From Flavobacterium sp. LC2016-01 (GTDB lineage Bacteria; Bacteroidota; Bacteroidia; Flavobacteriales; Flavobacteriaceae), in NCBI RefSeq assembly GCF_009711135.1, contig NZ_WMIC01000001.1, forward strand, positions 124,001-188,000: a stretch of DNA of 64,000 bases. The letters are read 5' to 3'. A model generated the notes under the pieces. It had not been told where the DNA came from. It was given only the letters and a program-made list of their open reading frames with translations, and searched no databases. The translations under genes and the position numbers were made by a program. Below, in pieces: positions 8,709 through 16,864 of this stretch; the first letter of the stretch is position 1; each line of letters opens with the position of its first letter.

Positions 8709-9037
8709 ATGAATGATTTTAAACTATGGTTGGAATTTGAGGAAGTCGATCCTGATAATTGGAATGTCAATAATGATTTTTGTAACATACATGTCGAATT
8801 GAATGATGGAAGAAAATATGGAATAAATATTTGGACCTATAATTTCTTAAAATTGCAGTTGATTATAATGCTGTTTCTGGTGAAAATTTAAAAGGTTTAT
8901 ACCTAATTCCTCCTGATTTATTTGTTAAAGAATTAACTAGAGATTGTATTGAAAAAACGATTGATGATCTGCTAAAAACTGGCAATTTGGAAGAAATACT
9001 AAACTCAAGTATAATTTCAAAAAATGAAGATCGATAA
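8709..9037 (+). pseudogene. Frameshifted small orphan gene (about 110 codons)
   Basis: An ATG at 8709 opens a frame giving MNDFKLWLEFEEVDPDNWN and ending normally in content at GINIWTYNFLK, after which it reads six or so nonsense codons to a stop at 8891. Shifting frame at the AAAA run near 8849-8852 restores a sensible protein, AVDYNAVSGENLKGLYLIPP and on to a stop at 9035-9037. One missing base there explains everything. The intact product would be a soluble acidic protein of about 110 residues, reminiscent of immunity-type proteins scattered in Bacteroidota genomes, though I cannot name the family. Either a real pseudogene or a sequencing error in the A run. It lies between two copies of the lyase gene's 3' end, suggesting it arrived by insertion. 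Confidence 0.75.
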
Positions 9038-9050
9038 ATTCCCTTTTAGA

Positions 9051-9080
9051 GCTTCAAAATTATTTGGTAAGTTTCATTAA
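9051..9080 (+). repeat. Second copy of lyase 3' end (non-coding remnant)
   Basis: This 30-base block would encode ASKLFGKFH and a stop, exactly the end of the lyase at 8673-8702, but has no lyase gene before it. It follows the frameshifted gene by 13 bases. A tiny frame starting in the end of that gene (ATG at 9024) reads through it, but I see no reason to think it is expressed. Confidence 0.75.
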
Positions 9081-9161
9081 AAAAAATCTTATATTTACTT
9101 ATCAAAGCATTAAAAGCAACAAGTCCCCAGTTGTTACTATTATTTTAAAATTCTTTCAAAA

Positions 9162-9713
9162 ATGAAATTGAATTGCATCAATAGTATACTAAAGATTTTT
9201 GCCACAGCAACCTTGTTCTTTTCCTGTTCGAGTGATTTAGATTTTGATCAGGTGAAAGATTTAAAATTGGAACCTGCTTATATTGCCAATCTTGCTTATT
9301 TTGATGTTCCAGCAAATGAGTTAACAGATAACGGCGGTAATCAGATTGTGTATGATTCCAGATATTTTGACATTTTTAAAAAACAGTTTCTTAGAGACTA
9401 TTTAAAAAAAGCTGAATTTGATGTCGAAATTAATAATACTATCGAGCGTGGTTTTGTAATAAACATGCTGCTTCTCAATTCACAAAATCAAATTCTTATA
9501 ACTAAAACTTTTAGCGTGCCCGCTTACAAAGGAAGTCCAAATGTTATAAAATATCCTACTGAAGTTTTTGAAAATCAAAGATTAGAACTTTTAAAACAAA
9601 CCGAGAGAATTGGTTTTATTGTCCTGATGACATCTGGAACCCCGCTAGATGAAAACAGTTTAGGAAGTTTAAAGTTACGATCAAGTGCAACCACTTATTT
9701 TGAGATCCAATGA
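9162..9713 (+). CDS. Lipoprotein, unknown function, partner of DUF5723 protein
   Basis: This 183-residue protein begins with a lipoprotein signal: a hydrophobic stretch followed by ATLFFSCSSDLDFDQ, where the Cys would be lipidated and the following Ser-Ser-Asp favours surface or outer-membrane placement in Bacteroidota. The rest is a soluble beta-rich domain with no motif I recognise. Its stop overlaps the start of the next gene by four bases (ATGA), so the two are translationally coupled and probably form a lipoprotein/barrel pair in the outer membrane. It is conserved-looking but functionally unknown. Confidence 0.82.
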   Translation: MKLNCINSILKIFATATLFFSCSSDLDFDQVKDLKLEPAYIANLAYFDVPANELTDNGGNQIVYDSRYFDIFKKQFLRDYLKKAEFDVEINNTIERGFVINMLLLNSQNQILITKTFSVPAYKGSPNVIKYPTEVFENQRLELLKQTERIGFIVLMTSGTPLDENSLGSLKLRSSATTYFEIQ

Positions 9714-11110
9714 GGATAAAATATTTAGTTTTAGGGCTCCTGATACAGTTTTCTTGTTTTGCTCAAAATAAAGAAGTGCTGTACAATTTCACTACAATTC
9801 CGCAATCTTCATTGGTAAATCCCGGCGCCGATGTTTCTTATAAATTTTATTTTGGTTTTCCTGTATTGTCTGGCGTTTCTCTAAATGCAGGATCAAGCAG
9901 TTTTTCAGCTTATGATTTATTTGCCGATAATGGAGTCGATTTCAATCAAAAAGTGAGAGATGTTGTCAATAAATCTTCGCGAAATGATAAAGTAGTTACG
10001 AATGAACAGTTGGAAATATTTTCTGGCGGATTTAGAATAGGCGGGAGAGAAAGCCGTTCGTATATTTCGTTCGGACTTTATCAGGAGTTTGATTTTTTTA
10101 TGTACATGCCTAAAGACTTGGCGATATTGGCTTTAGACGGTAATAAAGATTACATTGGAAGAATGTTTCATCTGGACGATCTTAATGTTAAAGCGGAAGT
10201 GCTTTCTGTTTTTCATGTTGGATTCCATAAAAAACTGAATGATAAATTAGTTCTCGGCGGTCGTGCTAAAATTTATTCCAGCGGTGCCAATGCAGTTTCG
10301 GTTCACAATTCGGGTTACATCTATACGGGGCAGGAACCGGGAACACCAAATCTTTATAATCAAATTATTTCGTCTAATTTAGAACTTAAAACTTCTGGAA
10401 TTGCTCCTTTTACTAAAGATGAATATGATGGAAATATTGCACGAGATATTGCGCACAACACTTTTTTCAACGGAAGTTTAGGTTTGGGCCTTGATGCCGG
10501 CGTGACCTATTATTTAAAAGAAAATCTTCAGGTTACCGCCAGTATTATTGATCTTGGTTTTGTAAAACAATCAAAAGATATTGAAACCCTGACCTACAAA
10601 GGAACGTATCAATATCAAGGTGCGAATCCCAGTTTTATGAATTCAGATGATCCAGAAAATGTTTTTGATGAATTTAAAAAAGCAATTCCAAGAGATACCT
10701 TATATAATAAATATACCACTTGGCGTCCAACAAAATTATATACATCTGTTGAATATTCATTTGGCATGTCTCGTTCAAATGCAGACTGTAATTGCATGGG
10801 GCAAGTTAAAGAACGATATAAAAATGCTGCCGGACTTCAATTTTTTGCCATGTCCGCACCAAGAGAACCGCTTGTTGCTTTAACCGCTTTTTACAAAAGA
10901 AATATTTTCGAAAAATTAGATTTAAAAGCAACTTATACCGTCGATACATTTTCGGCGACAAATATTGGCCTCGGACTTTCTGGAACTATTTGGAAAGTGA
11001 ATATTTATGCCTTGGCAAATAATGTTTTAGAATATAAAGATATGTCCAAAGCCAGCAGCGCCGCGTTTCAGATCGGTATAAATTTCGTTTTCCAAGACAA
11101 AGAAGAGTAA
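9710..11110 (+). CDS. DUF5723 family outer-membrane protein
   Basis: This 466-residue protein has a signal peptide ending QFSCFAQ and then the pattern of DUF5723 proteins: NPGADVSYKFYFGFPVLSGV near the start, followed by many amphipathic strands such as FHVGFHKKLNDKLVLGGRAK and a C-terminal aromatic strand AAFQIGINFVFQDKEE. It is therefore expected in the outer membrane. The family's role is not known to me. The coupled upstream lipoprotein is a likely partner. A large inverted repeat follows the stop codon and separates it from guaB. Confidence 0.85.
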   Translation: MRIKYLVLGLLIQFSCFAQNKEVLYNFTTIPQSSLVNPGADVSYKFYFGFPVLSGVSLNAGSSSFSAYDLFADNGVDFNQKVRDVVNKSSRNDKVVTNEQLEIFSGGFRIGGRESRSYISFGLYQEFDFFMYMPKDLAILALDGNKDYIGRMFHLDDLNVKAEVLSVFHVGFHKKLNDKLVLGGRAKIYSSGANAVSVHNSGYIYTGQEPGTPNLYNQIISSNLELKTSGIAPFTKDEYDGNIARDIAHNTFFNGSLGLGLDAGVTYYLKENLQVTASIIDLGFVKQSKDIETLTYKGTYQYQGANPSFMNSDDPENVFDEFKKAIPRDTLYNKYTTWRPTKLYTSVEYSFGMSRSNADCNCMGQVKERYKNAAGLQFFAMSAPREPLVALTAFYKRNIFEKLDLKATYTVDTFSATNIGLGLSGTIWKVNIYALANNVLEYKDMSKASSAAFQIGINFVFQDKEE

Positions 11111-11140
11111 AATCTAAAAGAAGAAATTTCAAAAAAAGGA

Positions 11141-11198
11141 AAATTCCAAATTCCAAAAATGAAACTTCATTTTTGCTTTTTATTGGAATTTGGAATTT
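11141..11198. repeat. Intergenic inverted repeat, AAATTCC family
   Basis: AAATTCCAAATTCCAA at 11141-11156 pairs perfectly with TTGGAATTTGGAATTT at 11183-11198, and the loop holds a nested hairpin built from AAAAATGAA and TTCATTTTT. The same words recur at 62263-62285 and 62345-62380, and inside the aminotransferase gene near 39920. It may act as a terminator for the DUF5723 gene but lacks a clean T tail directly after the stem. Confidence 0.75.
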
Positions 11199-11284
11199 CT
11201 TTTTTGGAATTTTTAAATAGTAAGCATTTTCCTGTAAATACAATTTTATGAATTACTTAGTACTCAAGTTACCAATTTATTCAC

Positions 11285-11292
11285 TACATTTG
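11285..11292 (+). promoter_or_regulatory. Probable guaB -7 box (TAnnTTTG)
   Basis: TACATTTG lies 27 bases before the guaB ATG and fits the Bacteroidota -7 consensus. No clear -33 TTG is visible. Confidence 0.5.
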
Positions 11293-11318
11293 CACGCAAT
11301 TCAACTAGAAATTGCACC

Positions 11319-12791
11319 ATGATAGCACACAACTCCAAGATTATCGGCGAAGGTTTAACTTACGACGATGTATTATTAGTACCTAACTACTCGAATGTGC
11401 TTCCTCGCGAAGTGAGTATCAAATCAAAATTTTCACGAAACATAACACTAAATGTTCCAATTGTATCTGCAGCTATGGATACAGTGACCGAAAGTGCAAT
11501 GGCAATTGCTATGGCACAAGAAGGTGGAATTGGTGTTTTACATAAAAACATGACCATCGAGCAACAGGCTGCGAAGGTTAGAAAAGTAAAGCGTGCAGAA
11601 GCAGGAATGATTATCGATCCGGTAACTTTGCCAATGAATTCAACTATTGCAGACGCAAAAAACGCCATGAAAGAATTCGGAATTGGCGGTATTCCAATCG
11701 TTGACGAAAACAGAATCTTAAAAGGAATTGTAACCAATCGTGACTTACGTTTCGAGAAAAACGGTGCAAGACCAATCGCTGAGGTAATGACAAGTAAAAA
11801 CTTGGTTACCGTTGCCGAAGGAACTTCATTAGAACAAGCAGAAGTAGTTTTACAAGGACATAAAATTGAAAAGCTGCCAGTTGTAAACGATAAAAATGAA
11901 TTAGTAGGTTTAATTACTTTCAGAGACATTACAAAACTGACTCAAAAACCAATCGCAAATAAAGATTCTTTTGGACGTTTAAGAGTTGCTGCAGCTATTG
12001 GAGTTACTGGAGATGCAGTTCAAAGAGCTGAAGCTTTAGTTAACGCCGGTGTAGATGCTATCATTATCGATACAGCGCACGGACATACAGAAGGTGTTGT
12101 AAATACCTTAAAAGAAGTAAAATCAAAATTCCCTCAAATAGATGTAATTGTTGGAAACATCGCAACTCCAGAAGCTGCTAAATATTTAGTAGAAAATGGT
12201 GCCGATGGTGTAAAAGTTGGAATCGGACCTGGTTCTATCTGTACTACGCGTATTGTTGCAGGTGTTGGTTTCCCTCAATTCTCAGCAGTTTTAGAAGTTG
12301 CTGCCGCTATTAAAGGAACTGGAGTTCCAGTTATTGCTGATGGAGGAATTCGTTATACAGGAGATATTCCTAAAGCAATCGCTGCCGGTGCTGACTGTGT
12401 AATGCTAGGTTCATTATTAGCAGGAACGAAAGAATCTCCAGGTGAGACTATTATTTTTGAAGGAAGAAAATTCAAATCATACCGCGGAATGGGATCTGTT
12501 GAAGCAATGCAAACAGGTTCTAAAGACCGTTATTTCCAAGATGTTGAAGACGATGTTAAGAAATTAGTTCCTGAAGGAATCGTTGGACGTGTTCCTTACA
12601 AAGGTGAATTAAACGAAAGTATGCTTCAATTTATTGGAGGTCTTCGTGCCGGAATGGGATACTGCGGTTCTAAAGATATTCCGACTTTACAAGAAACAGG
12701 ACGTTTTGTTAGAATCACGTCAAGCGGCATCACAGAAAGTCACCCGCATAACGTAACTATTACAAAAGAAGCTCCAAATTATTCTAGATAA
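11319..12791 (+). CDS. guaB: Inosine-5'-monophosphate dehydrogenase
   Basis: This 490-residue enzyme oxidises IMP to XMP with NAD+, the committed step toward GMP. It starts with the barrel segment [18 protein letters not shown]. Two CBS regulatory domains are inserted at about residues 95-210 (for example [20 protein letters not shown]). The catalytic loop [13 protein letters not shown] with its Cys is near residue 307, and the flap [17 protein letters not shown] is near 385. Length is normal. A perfect terminator hairpin follows the stop codon. Confidence 0.98.
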   Translation: MIAHNSKIIGEGLTYDDVLLVPNYSNVLPREVSIKSKFSRNITLNVPIVSAAMDTVTESAMAIAMAQEGGIGVLHKNMTIEQQAAKVRKVKRAEAGMIIDPVTLPMNSTIADAKNAMKEFGIGGIPIVDENRILKGIVTNRDLRFEKNGARPIAEVMTSKNLVTVAEGTSLEQAEVVLQGHKIEKLPVVNDKNELVGLITFRDITKLTQKPIANKDSFGRLRVAAAIGVTGDAVQRAEALVNAGVDAIIIDTAHGHTEGVVNTLKEVKSKFPQIDVIVGNIATPEAAKYLVENGADGVKVGIGPGSICTTRIVAGVGFPQFSAVLEVAAAIKGTGVPVIADGGIRYTGDIPKAIAAGADCVMLGSLLAGTKESPGETIIFEGRKFKSYRGMGSVEAMQTGSKDRYFQDVEDDVKKLVPEGIVGRVPYKGELNESMLQFIGGLRAGMGYCGSKDIPTLQETGRFVRITSSGITESHPHNVTITKEAPNYSR

Positions 12792-12813
12792 TTTTTAGTT
12801 TTCAATATAAAGC

Positions 12814-12848
12814 AAAAGGCGTAAGATTTAATTCTTACGCCTTTTTTT
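12814..12848 (+). terminator. Rho-independent terminator after guaB (may serve both strands)
   Basis: AAAAGGCGTAAGA at 12814-12826 pairs perfectly with TCTTACGCCTTTT at 12833-12845 across a six-base loop, followed by more T on the plus strand and preceded by A on the other. It lies between the convergent guaB and the next gene and partly overlaps the latter's stop. Confidence 0.88.
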
Positions 12849-13683
12849 ATTTGATTTTAGTGATTGTTGCTTTTTGTTTCATGTTATTAGTTGAATTTAA
12901 TTTGACTGTAATTTCGTCTTTTTTTAGTTCAAATATAAATTTCATGTCTAGATTATTTTCAGTTGAAAAATGATTTGGAATATCGTAAATTAGATTTCCA
13001 GTTCCTGTTCCTGAAACATTGATATTGTTTTTATCCTTGTCTAAAACTTTAGCGGTATATATTTGATCAATATCAAAAAAGGCATTTTTTCCTGTAATAC
13101 TTTTTAGCTTGTAAGTTGTAGTGATTATCATATCAATATTCAGCCCTCCGACAGGAATGCTAATTGGTGTTTCTTGCGCAAATGATTCACCGGCTTTAAG
13201 TTTCTTTTCTGGCAGAGCTAACTGCGCAAATGTACTTTGCACGATTTGAAAAACAGTTTTTTTAAATGTTTCATCGAGACCTTTTGCAACAATCGAATCT
13301 AATTTTGGTAAAGATGAAACAGATCCTTTTCCATATATCAGAGTACCGTTTGGGATAATAGTTTTACCATTTGCATCTAAAGATTTTAGATACTCAATTA
13401 CCACAGGAAAATTTCCCGAAGCGTCTGCTTTTCCTGTTTTTAAAACAGTCTCCATGTCAACTGAGTTTTTTGTAATAACTGGATTCTGAATACCATTACT
13501 TTTTAGCGTTTCTAGTATTTCTTGTGACCCTTCGTAACTAAGCTCATATTCAGCCACAGTTACTGTTGATTGATTGTAAGAGGTTTGAGGAGAAAATCCT
13601 AGTTTAAAGTCTAAAACTTGATTCGACTGGCTATAACTTAGAAGTGTTGCAGTGCTAAAAAGAAGTAAAAATATTTTTTTCAT
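12847..13683 (-). CDS. Secreted protein of unknown function
   Basis: This 278-residue protein has a signal peptide (KKIFLLLFSTATLLSYSQ) and no transmembrane segment after it. The mature part is beta-rich and contains a repeated type of text, KAGESFAQETPISIPVGGL and the later KLKSITGKNAFFDIDQIYT, which reminds me of secreted DUF proteins of Bacteroidota, but I cannot assign a family with confidence. It stands alone, ending at the guaB terminator; its upstream neighbour, the flavin monooxygenase, is on the same strand with a 92-base gap. Confidence 0.72.
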   Translation of the reverse strand: MKKIFLLLFSTATLLSYSQSNQVLDFKLGFSPQTSYNQSTVTVAEYELSYEGSQEILETLKSNGIQNPVITKNSVDMETVLKTGKADASGNFPVVIEYLKSLDANGKTIIPNGTLIYGKGSVSSLPKLDSIVAKGLDETFKKTVFQIVQSTFAQLALPEKKLKAGESFAQETPISIPVGGLNIDMIITTTYKLKSITGKNAFFDIDQIYTAKVLDKDKNNINVSGTGTGNLIYDIPNHFSTENNLDMKFIFELKKDEITVKLNSTNNMKQKATITKIK

Positions 13684-13775
13684 CGATGTTTTTTAATGGA
13701 ATTTTTGTGTTTGTTCTAAACGAAAGTAAGAAAATAAAACGACTTTAATTAAGCTGAAATTTTTCTGTGAAGCAT

Positions 13776-14921
13776 TTAATCATCAACTCGGCTGTTTAAA
13801 ATATCTTTAGCTGAAATATCAGAATGCAGTAAATCTTCCATTTTTTTCGTCATGCGCTGTGCTTCTAATGCATAACCAAACATTTTTTTCTCATAATCTT
13901 GAATGGCGCCATCGATTGTTTCAAATTTTCCGTTGGTTAAGTTTTCGGTTAAATGAAAAGCATCAAATAATCCCATATTTACGCCTTCACCTGCAAAAGG
14001 TGGCATTAAATGTGCCGCGTCGCCAACAAGTGTGATATTTGAATGTTCTTTCCAATCTTCTTCTAAAGAAAACAATCTTAATGGCAAACCTGAGAATTCA
14101 GTCGAAACTGCAAAGAATTTTTTGTAATCATCGCTCCAGTTTTTAAAAGTTTCGTTTAGAAAAGAAATCACCGCTTTGTCTTCTTCAAAATTGATTCCGT
14201 GATTTAAAACCCAATTTTCATCGGCTTTAAAAGAAACTCCAAAATGCACTGAACCATCACTCATAGTGTGTGTGTAAAACATTTTTTGTTCTCCCATTGC
14301 CATTACATTTCCGTTTCCATATTTAGGTTTGAATTCTGGGTAATCTTGCTCAGGATTTACAATTTCTCCCTGAATAATATAAGTTCCTGAAAGCTGTGGT
14401 TCTTGGTTGCTCACACATTTTCGAGCATTTGATCTTCCTCCGTTAGCCACAATTACAAAATCGGCTTTTGCTGTTGTACCGTTTTTGAATTCTAAAACAT
14501 ACTGATTTTCTTCTTTTTCAATATTTGTTAATTGGCTGTCCCAAACAACTGTATTTTTCTGAAGGTTTTCCAGCATAATTTTTCGCAAATCGTTACGGTC
14601 AATTTCTGGTCTTGAATAGGAATTGGTTTCGTCTGGCATTTCATCGGAATTTATATTTCCATGCATATCAGCCATTTTCTCGCCAGTAGGACGCGCATAT
14701 TTGTAAAATTCCTCCATCAGTCCGGCTTTCTGAATCGCATATTGACCCGAACCTGAATGTATATCAAGTGTTCCTCCTGAGGTTCTGGCTTGTGCATTTA
14801 GATCTCTTTCGTAAACCGTAACATCTGCGCCATTAATTTGTAAAATTCTAGCCGTTGTAAGTCCAACAGGACCACCGCCAATAATGGCAATTTTTTTATT
14901 TTCTATAAGTGAAGTTTTCAT
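13776..14921 (-). CDS. FAD-dependent monooxygenase, Tet(X)-like
   Basis: This 381-residue flavoprotein hydroxylase has the dinucleotide motif IAIIGGGPVGLTTARIL (about 11-27), the middle RNDLR motif (NDLRKIMLENL), and the second FAD motif TLVGDAAHLMPPFAGEGVNMGL (about 300). Length and the order of segments follow Tet(X), the tetracycline-inactivating monooxygenase, very closely: GGTLDIHSGSGQ, then the Gln in IIQGEI and the His in VHFGVSF correspond to Tet(X) substrate residues as I remember them, but the Arg expected in NGNRLMA is Val here (NGNVMAM). So resistance cannot be claimed; the natural substrate may be another polycyclic compound. A TetR regulator lies 62 bases upstream on the same strand and probably controls it. 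Confidence 0.85.
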   Translation of the reverse strand: MKTSLIENKKIAIIGGGPVGLTTARILQINGADVTVYERDLNAQARTSGGTLDIHSGSGQYAIQKAGLMEEFYKYARPTGEKMADMHGNINSDEMPDETNSYSRPEIDRNDLRKIMLENLQKNTVVWDSQLTNIEKEENQYVLEFKNGTTAKADFVIVANGGRSNARKCVSNQEPQLSGTYIIQGEIVNPEQDYPEFKPKYGNGNVMAMGEQKMFYTHTMSDGSVHFGVSFKADENWVLNHGINFEEDKAVISFLNETFKNWSDDYKKFFAVSTEFSGLPLRLFSLEEDWKEHSNITLVGDAAHLMPPFAGEGVNMGLFDAFHLTENLTNGKFETIDGAIQDYEKKMFGYALEAQRMTKKMEDLLHSDISAKDILNSRVDD

Positions 14922-14983
14922 TCTGTTGATTTAATATTGTAATTGATATTGATTTTTGTAATTGCTATTGCTAATGATTTTTT

Positions 14984-15574
14984 CTAAGGAACCAGCGCCT
15001 TTAAAACCATATTAAAAGCTTCGTCTCTAATTTCGTCAGTAAAAAGAAAAGGCTTTCCTGACATCGATTTTCCTTCTCTGTGAAGTTCTAAAAGAGAGTA
15101 AAGAGAGCCATAAGCAATACTCCAAAATATCTCAAACGTCATAGGAACAAGTTCTTTTTTTTCAATTGATTTTGTGATGAATTTTGTCATTTCGCTTCTA
15201 AAATCAGGAGTGATTTCTGCTAGAATTGCCTCTCCGTAAGTGGAATGTTTTAAAAGCTCGAAACAGGAAGTTTCCAAAGAATGATTTATCGTGTATTTTG
15301 AACGGTTTTCCCATTGTTTGCGTAATCCGTCAACAAAAGACATTTCCCAAGAAAATCCGACCAGCATTTCTTCGAAGAAATTTTGGCCAATTTCAGTTCC
15401 AATTTTCTTAATCAAATCTTCTTTATCAGAATAGTAAATATAAAGTGTCGCCACAGAAACACCGCATTCTTTAGCCAGGCGATTCATTCCGAAACCTTCT
15501 ACGCCTTGTGAAACCAGCATTTCGATTGCTTTTTGTTTTACAATTTCTTCTTTATTTATGTCTCTTGTTCTCAT
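14984..15574 (-). CDS. TetR/AcrR family transcriptional regulator
   Basis: This 196-residue repressor has a canonical TetR helix-turn-helix at about residues 12-55: VEGFGMNRLAKECGVSVATL followed by YIYYSDKEDLI. The C-terminal two thirds form the ligand-binding helical domain. It precedes the Tet(X)-like monooxygenase gene on the same strand, so it likely senses that enzyme's substrate or a related compound. A 22-base near-palindrome lies just upstream of its own -7 box, fitting control of its own promoter and, through readthrough, of the monooxygenase. Confidence 0.9.
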   Translation of the reverse strand: MRTRDINKEEIVKQKAIEMLVSQGVEGFGMNRLAKECGVSVATLYIYYSDKEDLIKKIGTEIGQNFFEEMLVGFSWEMSFVDGLRKQWENRSKYTINHSLETSCFELLKHSTYGEAILAEITPDFRSEMTKFITKSIEKKELVPMTFEIFWSIAYGSLYSLLELHREGKSMSGKPFLFTDEIRDEAFNMVLKALVP

Positions 15575-15593
15575 AATTTTCTGAATTATGGCA

Positions 15594-15601
15594 CAAAGAT
15601 A
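15594..15601 (-). promoter_or_regulatory. -7 box of the tetR promoter
   Basis: On the minus strand the box reads TATCTTTG (TAnnTTTG consensus), 20 bases before the tetR ATG. The operator palindrome lies directly upstream, where RNA polymerase would contact the spacer and -33 region. Confidence 0.6.
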
Positions 15602-15606
15602 TAAAT

Positions 15607-15628
15607 AATAAGTGAATGTTCGCTTATT
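15607..15628. promoter_or_regulatory. Probable TetR operator palindrome
   Basis: The 22 bases read AATAAGTGAA-TG-TTCGCTTATT: the arms match in nine of ten positions (one T/C change). Length, symmetry and position between a TetR gene and its -7 box fit a TetR-family operator that blocks the promoter. Confidence 0.7.
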
Positions 15629-15637
15629 TATTTTTTT

Positions 15638-15740
15638 AAGATGCTAAGATACTAAGTTGCTAAGGTTCTGAGGTTTTTTGTTTATTGTTGATGGTTTGTT
15701 GTTTATTGTTTGTTGTTTGTTGTTGGAACTACAGATTTTA
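15638..15740. repeat. Repeat-rich gap: CTAAG words and TTGTTTATTG words
   Basis: 15638-15675 holds tandem words of the type GCTAAGATACTAAGTTGCTAAGG, also found at 26041-26075 and 36661-36697. It is followed by a T/G-rich low-complexity run of TTGTTTATTG-like words to about 15715. No gene is visible here. Confidence 0.65.
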
Positions 15741-15762
15741 ATAATTCTTAAAAGTTGAATTG

Positions 15763-15782
15763 CCTCCAGCTTTAGCTGGAGG
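15763..15782. repeat. Short perfect hairpin in a repeat-like element
   Basis: CCTCCAGC-TTTA-GCTGGAGG is a perfect 8-base-pair hairpin. The text after it (AAAGGCTTTAGCC) is also palindromic, which suggests a member of an interspersed repeat family. Confidence 0.55.
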
Positions 15783-15837
15783 TTTATAGGATGCAAGAGG
15801 AAAGGCTTTAGCCAAATTTTGAATATTATCTATAAAA

Positions 15838-15874
15838 AATCCGCTGAAACATTATTTATATGTTTCAGCGGATT
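15838..15874 (-). terminator. Terminator of the L,D-transpeptidase gene
   Basis: AATCCGCTGAAACAT at 15838-15852 pairs perfectly with ATGTTTCAGCGGATT at 15860-15874. On the minus strand the stem is followed by a T-rich run (ATTTTTTATAG). It lies just past the stop of the transpeptidase gene. Confidence 0.85.
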
Positions 15875-15894
15875 CTATATATTAAAACCAGTTC

Positions 15895-16779
15895 TTATAT
15901 AGTTGAACTTGGTTCAGCTTCACGTAATTTTTGATTGTCTAAAATCTTTTGTAGAAAAGGTTGTACCTGACTTTCTATTTCACTTTCTGAAATATTTAAA
16001 GCCTTTGAATCTGAAGTTAATTGAAGCCAAGGTTTTGGGCCATCGAAATCATAACTTCCAAAAACAATTACTGGCGTTCCTTTTACTTTTACATTTTCCT
16101 TGTCTTTCAGAATCCATTCATCGGCAAACTTGTAAAGGTATTTCGCATCTTCTTCCTGAAGTCTTAAACAGGAATGCGAAGCTGGATAACCCGGCAATTC
16201 ATATTCGTGAAAACCAACTCCAAGTTTATTTTCGATATTAAAATTCCATTTTAAATCCCATTCGTCATTAAAAGTACTGGTTGTTTGTTCTGCTTTCCAA
16301 TTGGTAAAGAACAATCCGGTTGGTGTAGGATCTTTTTTTCTTCCCATATTTGTTGGACCTGTGCGAACTAATTCACCATTTTCGTAAGCACCAAATGTTT
16401 GAGTAGGATAGGAGAAGATGATAACTTTTGAAACTTCTTCCAAAGCAGCAACATGAAGCGGAAATGGCATATAATAAACTAAATCACCGCTAAAATCCGC
16501 CGGAATCACAACGGAATCCAATTTCTTGAAATTTGTTTTATCGGTTCTGTTTAAAGCGTAAACAAGATCCATTTTACTGCTGTCAGCTTCGTTCGTTTTC
16601 AGCCATTCTTTAGTATTTTGAATTTGATAGGAAATAGCAGTAGCAGGTTTCTTATATTCAATTACTTTTCTTTCTTTTTTATTTTCAGATAAATGTACTG
16701 TTTCACTTTTTTTACAAGAACCTAATAAAACTAACATCAATATAAGTAGGGCGTTTGCGGAGTAATATAACTTTTTCAT
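15895..16779 (-). CDS. L,D-transpeptidase (YkuD family) lipoprotein
   Basis: The enzyme would cross-link or anchor peptidoglycan by 3-3 linkage in the periplasm. I start it at the ATG at 16779, giving 294 residues beginning MKKLYYSANALLILMLVLLG followed by SCKK, a lipoprotein signal with its lipid-bearing Cys; the frame is open further upstream but that extra part has no signal-like sequence. The YkuD catalytic segment is HEYELPGYPASHSCLRL, with the catalytic Cys in SHSCLRL where most family members have SHGCVRL. An earlier segment TPTGLFFTNWKAEQ is the usual P-T-G substrate loop. The Gly-to-Ser change in the motif is unusual but occurs in Bacteroidota members. Confidence 0.85.
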   Translation of the reverse strand: MKKLYYSANALLILMLVLLGSCKKSETVHLSENKKERKVIEYKKPATAISYQIQNTKEWLKTNEADSSKMDLVYALNRTDKTNFKKLDSVVIPADFSGDLVYYMPFPLHVAALEEVSKVIIFSYPTQTFGAYENGELVRTGPTNMGRKKDPTPTGLFFTNWKAEQTTSTFNDEWDLKWNFNIENKLGVGFHEYELPGYPASHSCLRLQEEDAKYLYKFADEWILKDKENVKVKGTPVIVFGSYDFDGPKPWLQLTSDSKALNISESEIESQVQPFLQKILDNQKLREAEPSSTI

Positions 16780-16864
16780 AGGTAGTAATTTTATGAAAGT
16801 AAAGTTATAAATAGGATAGGGCAAAGGCGTTACACAATTTTTTGAATTGTTTTCGGGATTTTCA

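Noticed and set aside
9024..9080. Micro-protein of 18 codons ending in ASKLFGKFH
   Set aside because: Its end is explained as the duplicated lyase gene tail and its start overlaps the frameshifted gene; nothing points to expression.
13776..14921. Firm call of tet(X) tetracycline resistance gene
   Set aside because: One expected substrate-contacting Arg is changed, and resistance cannot be inferred from similarity alone.
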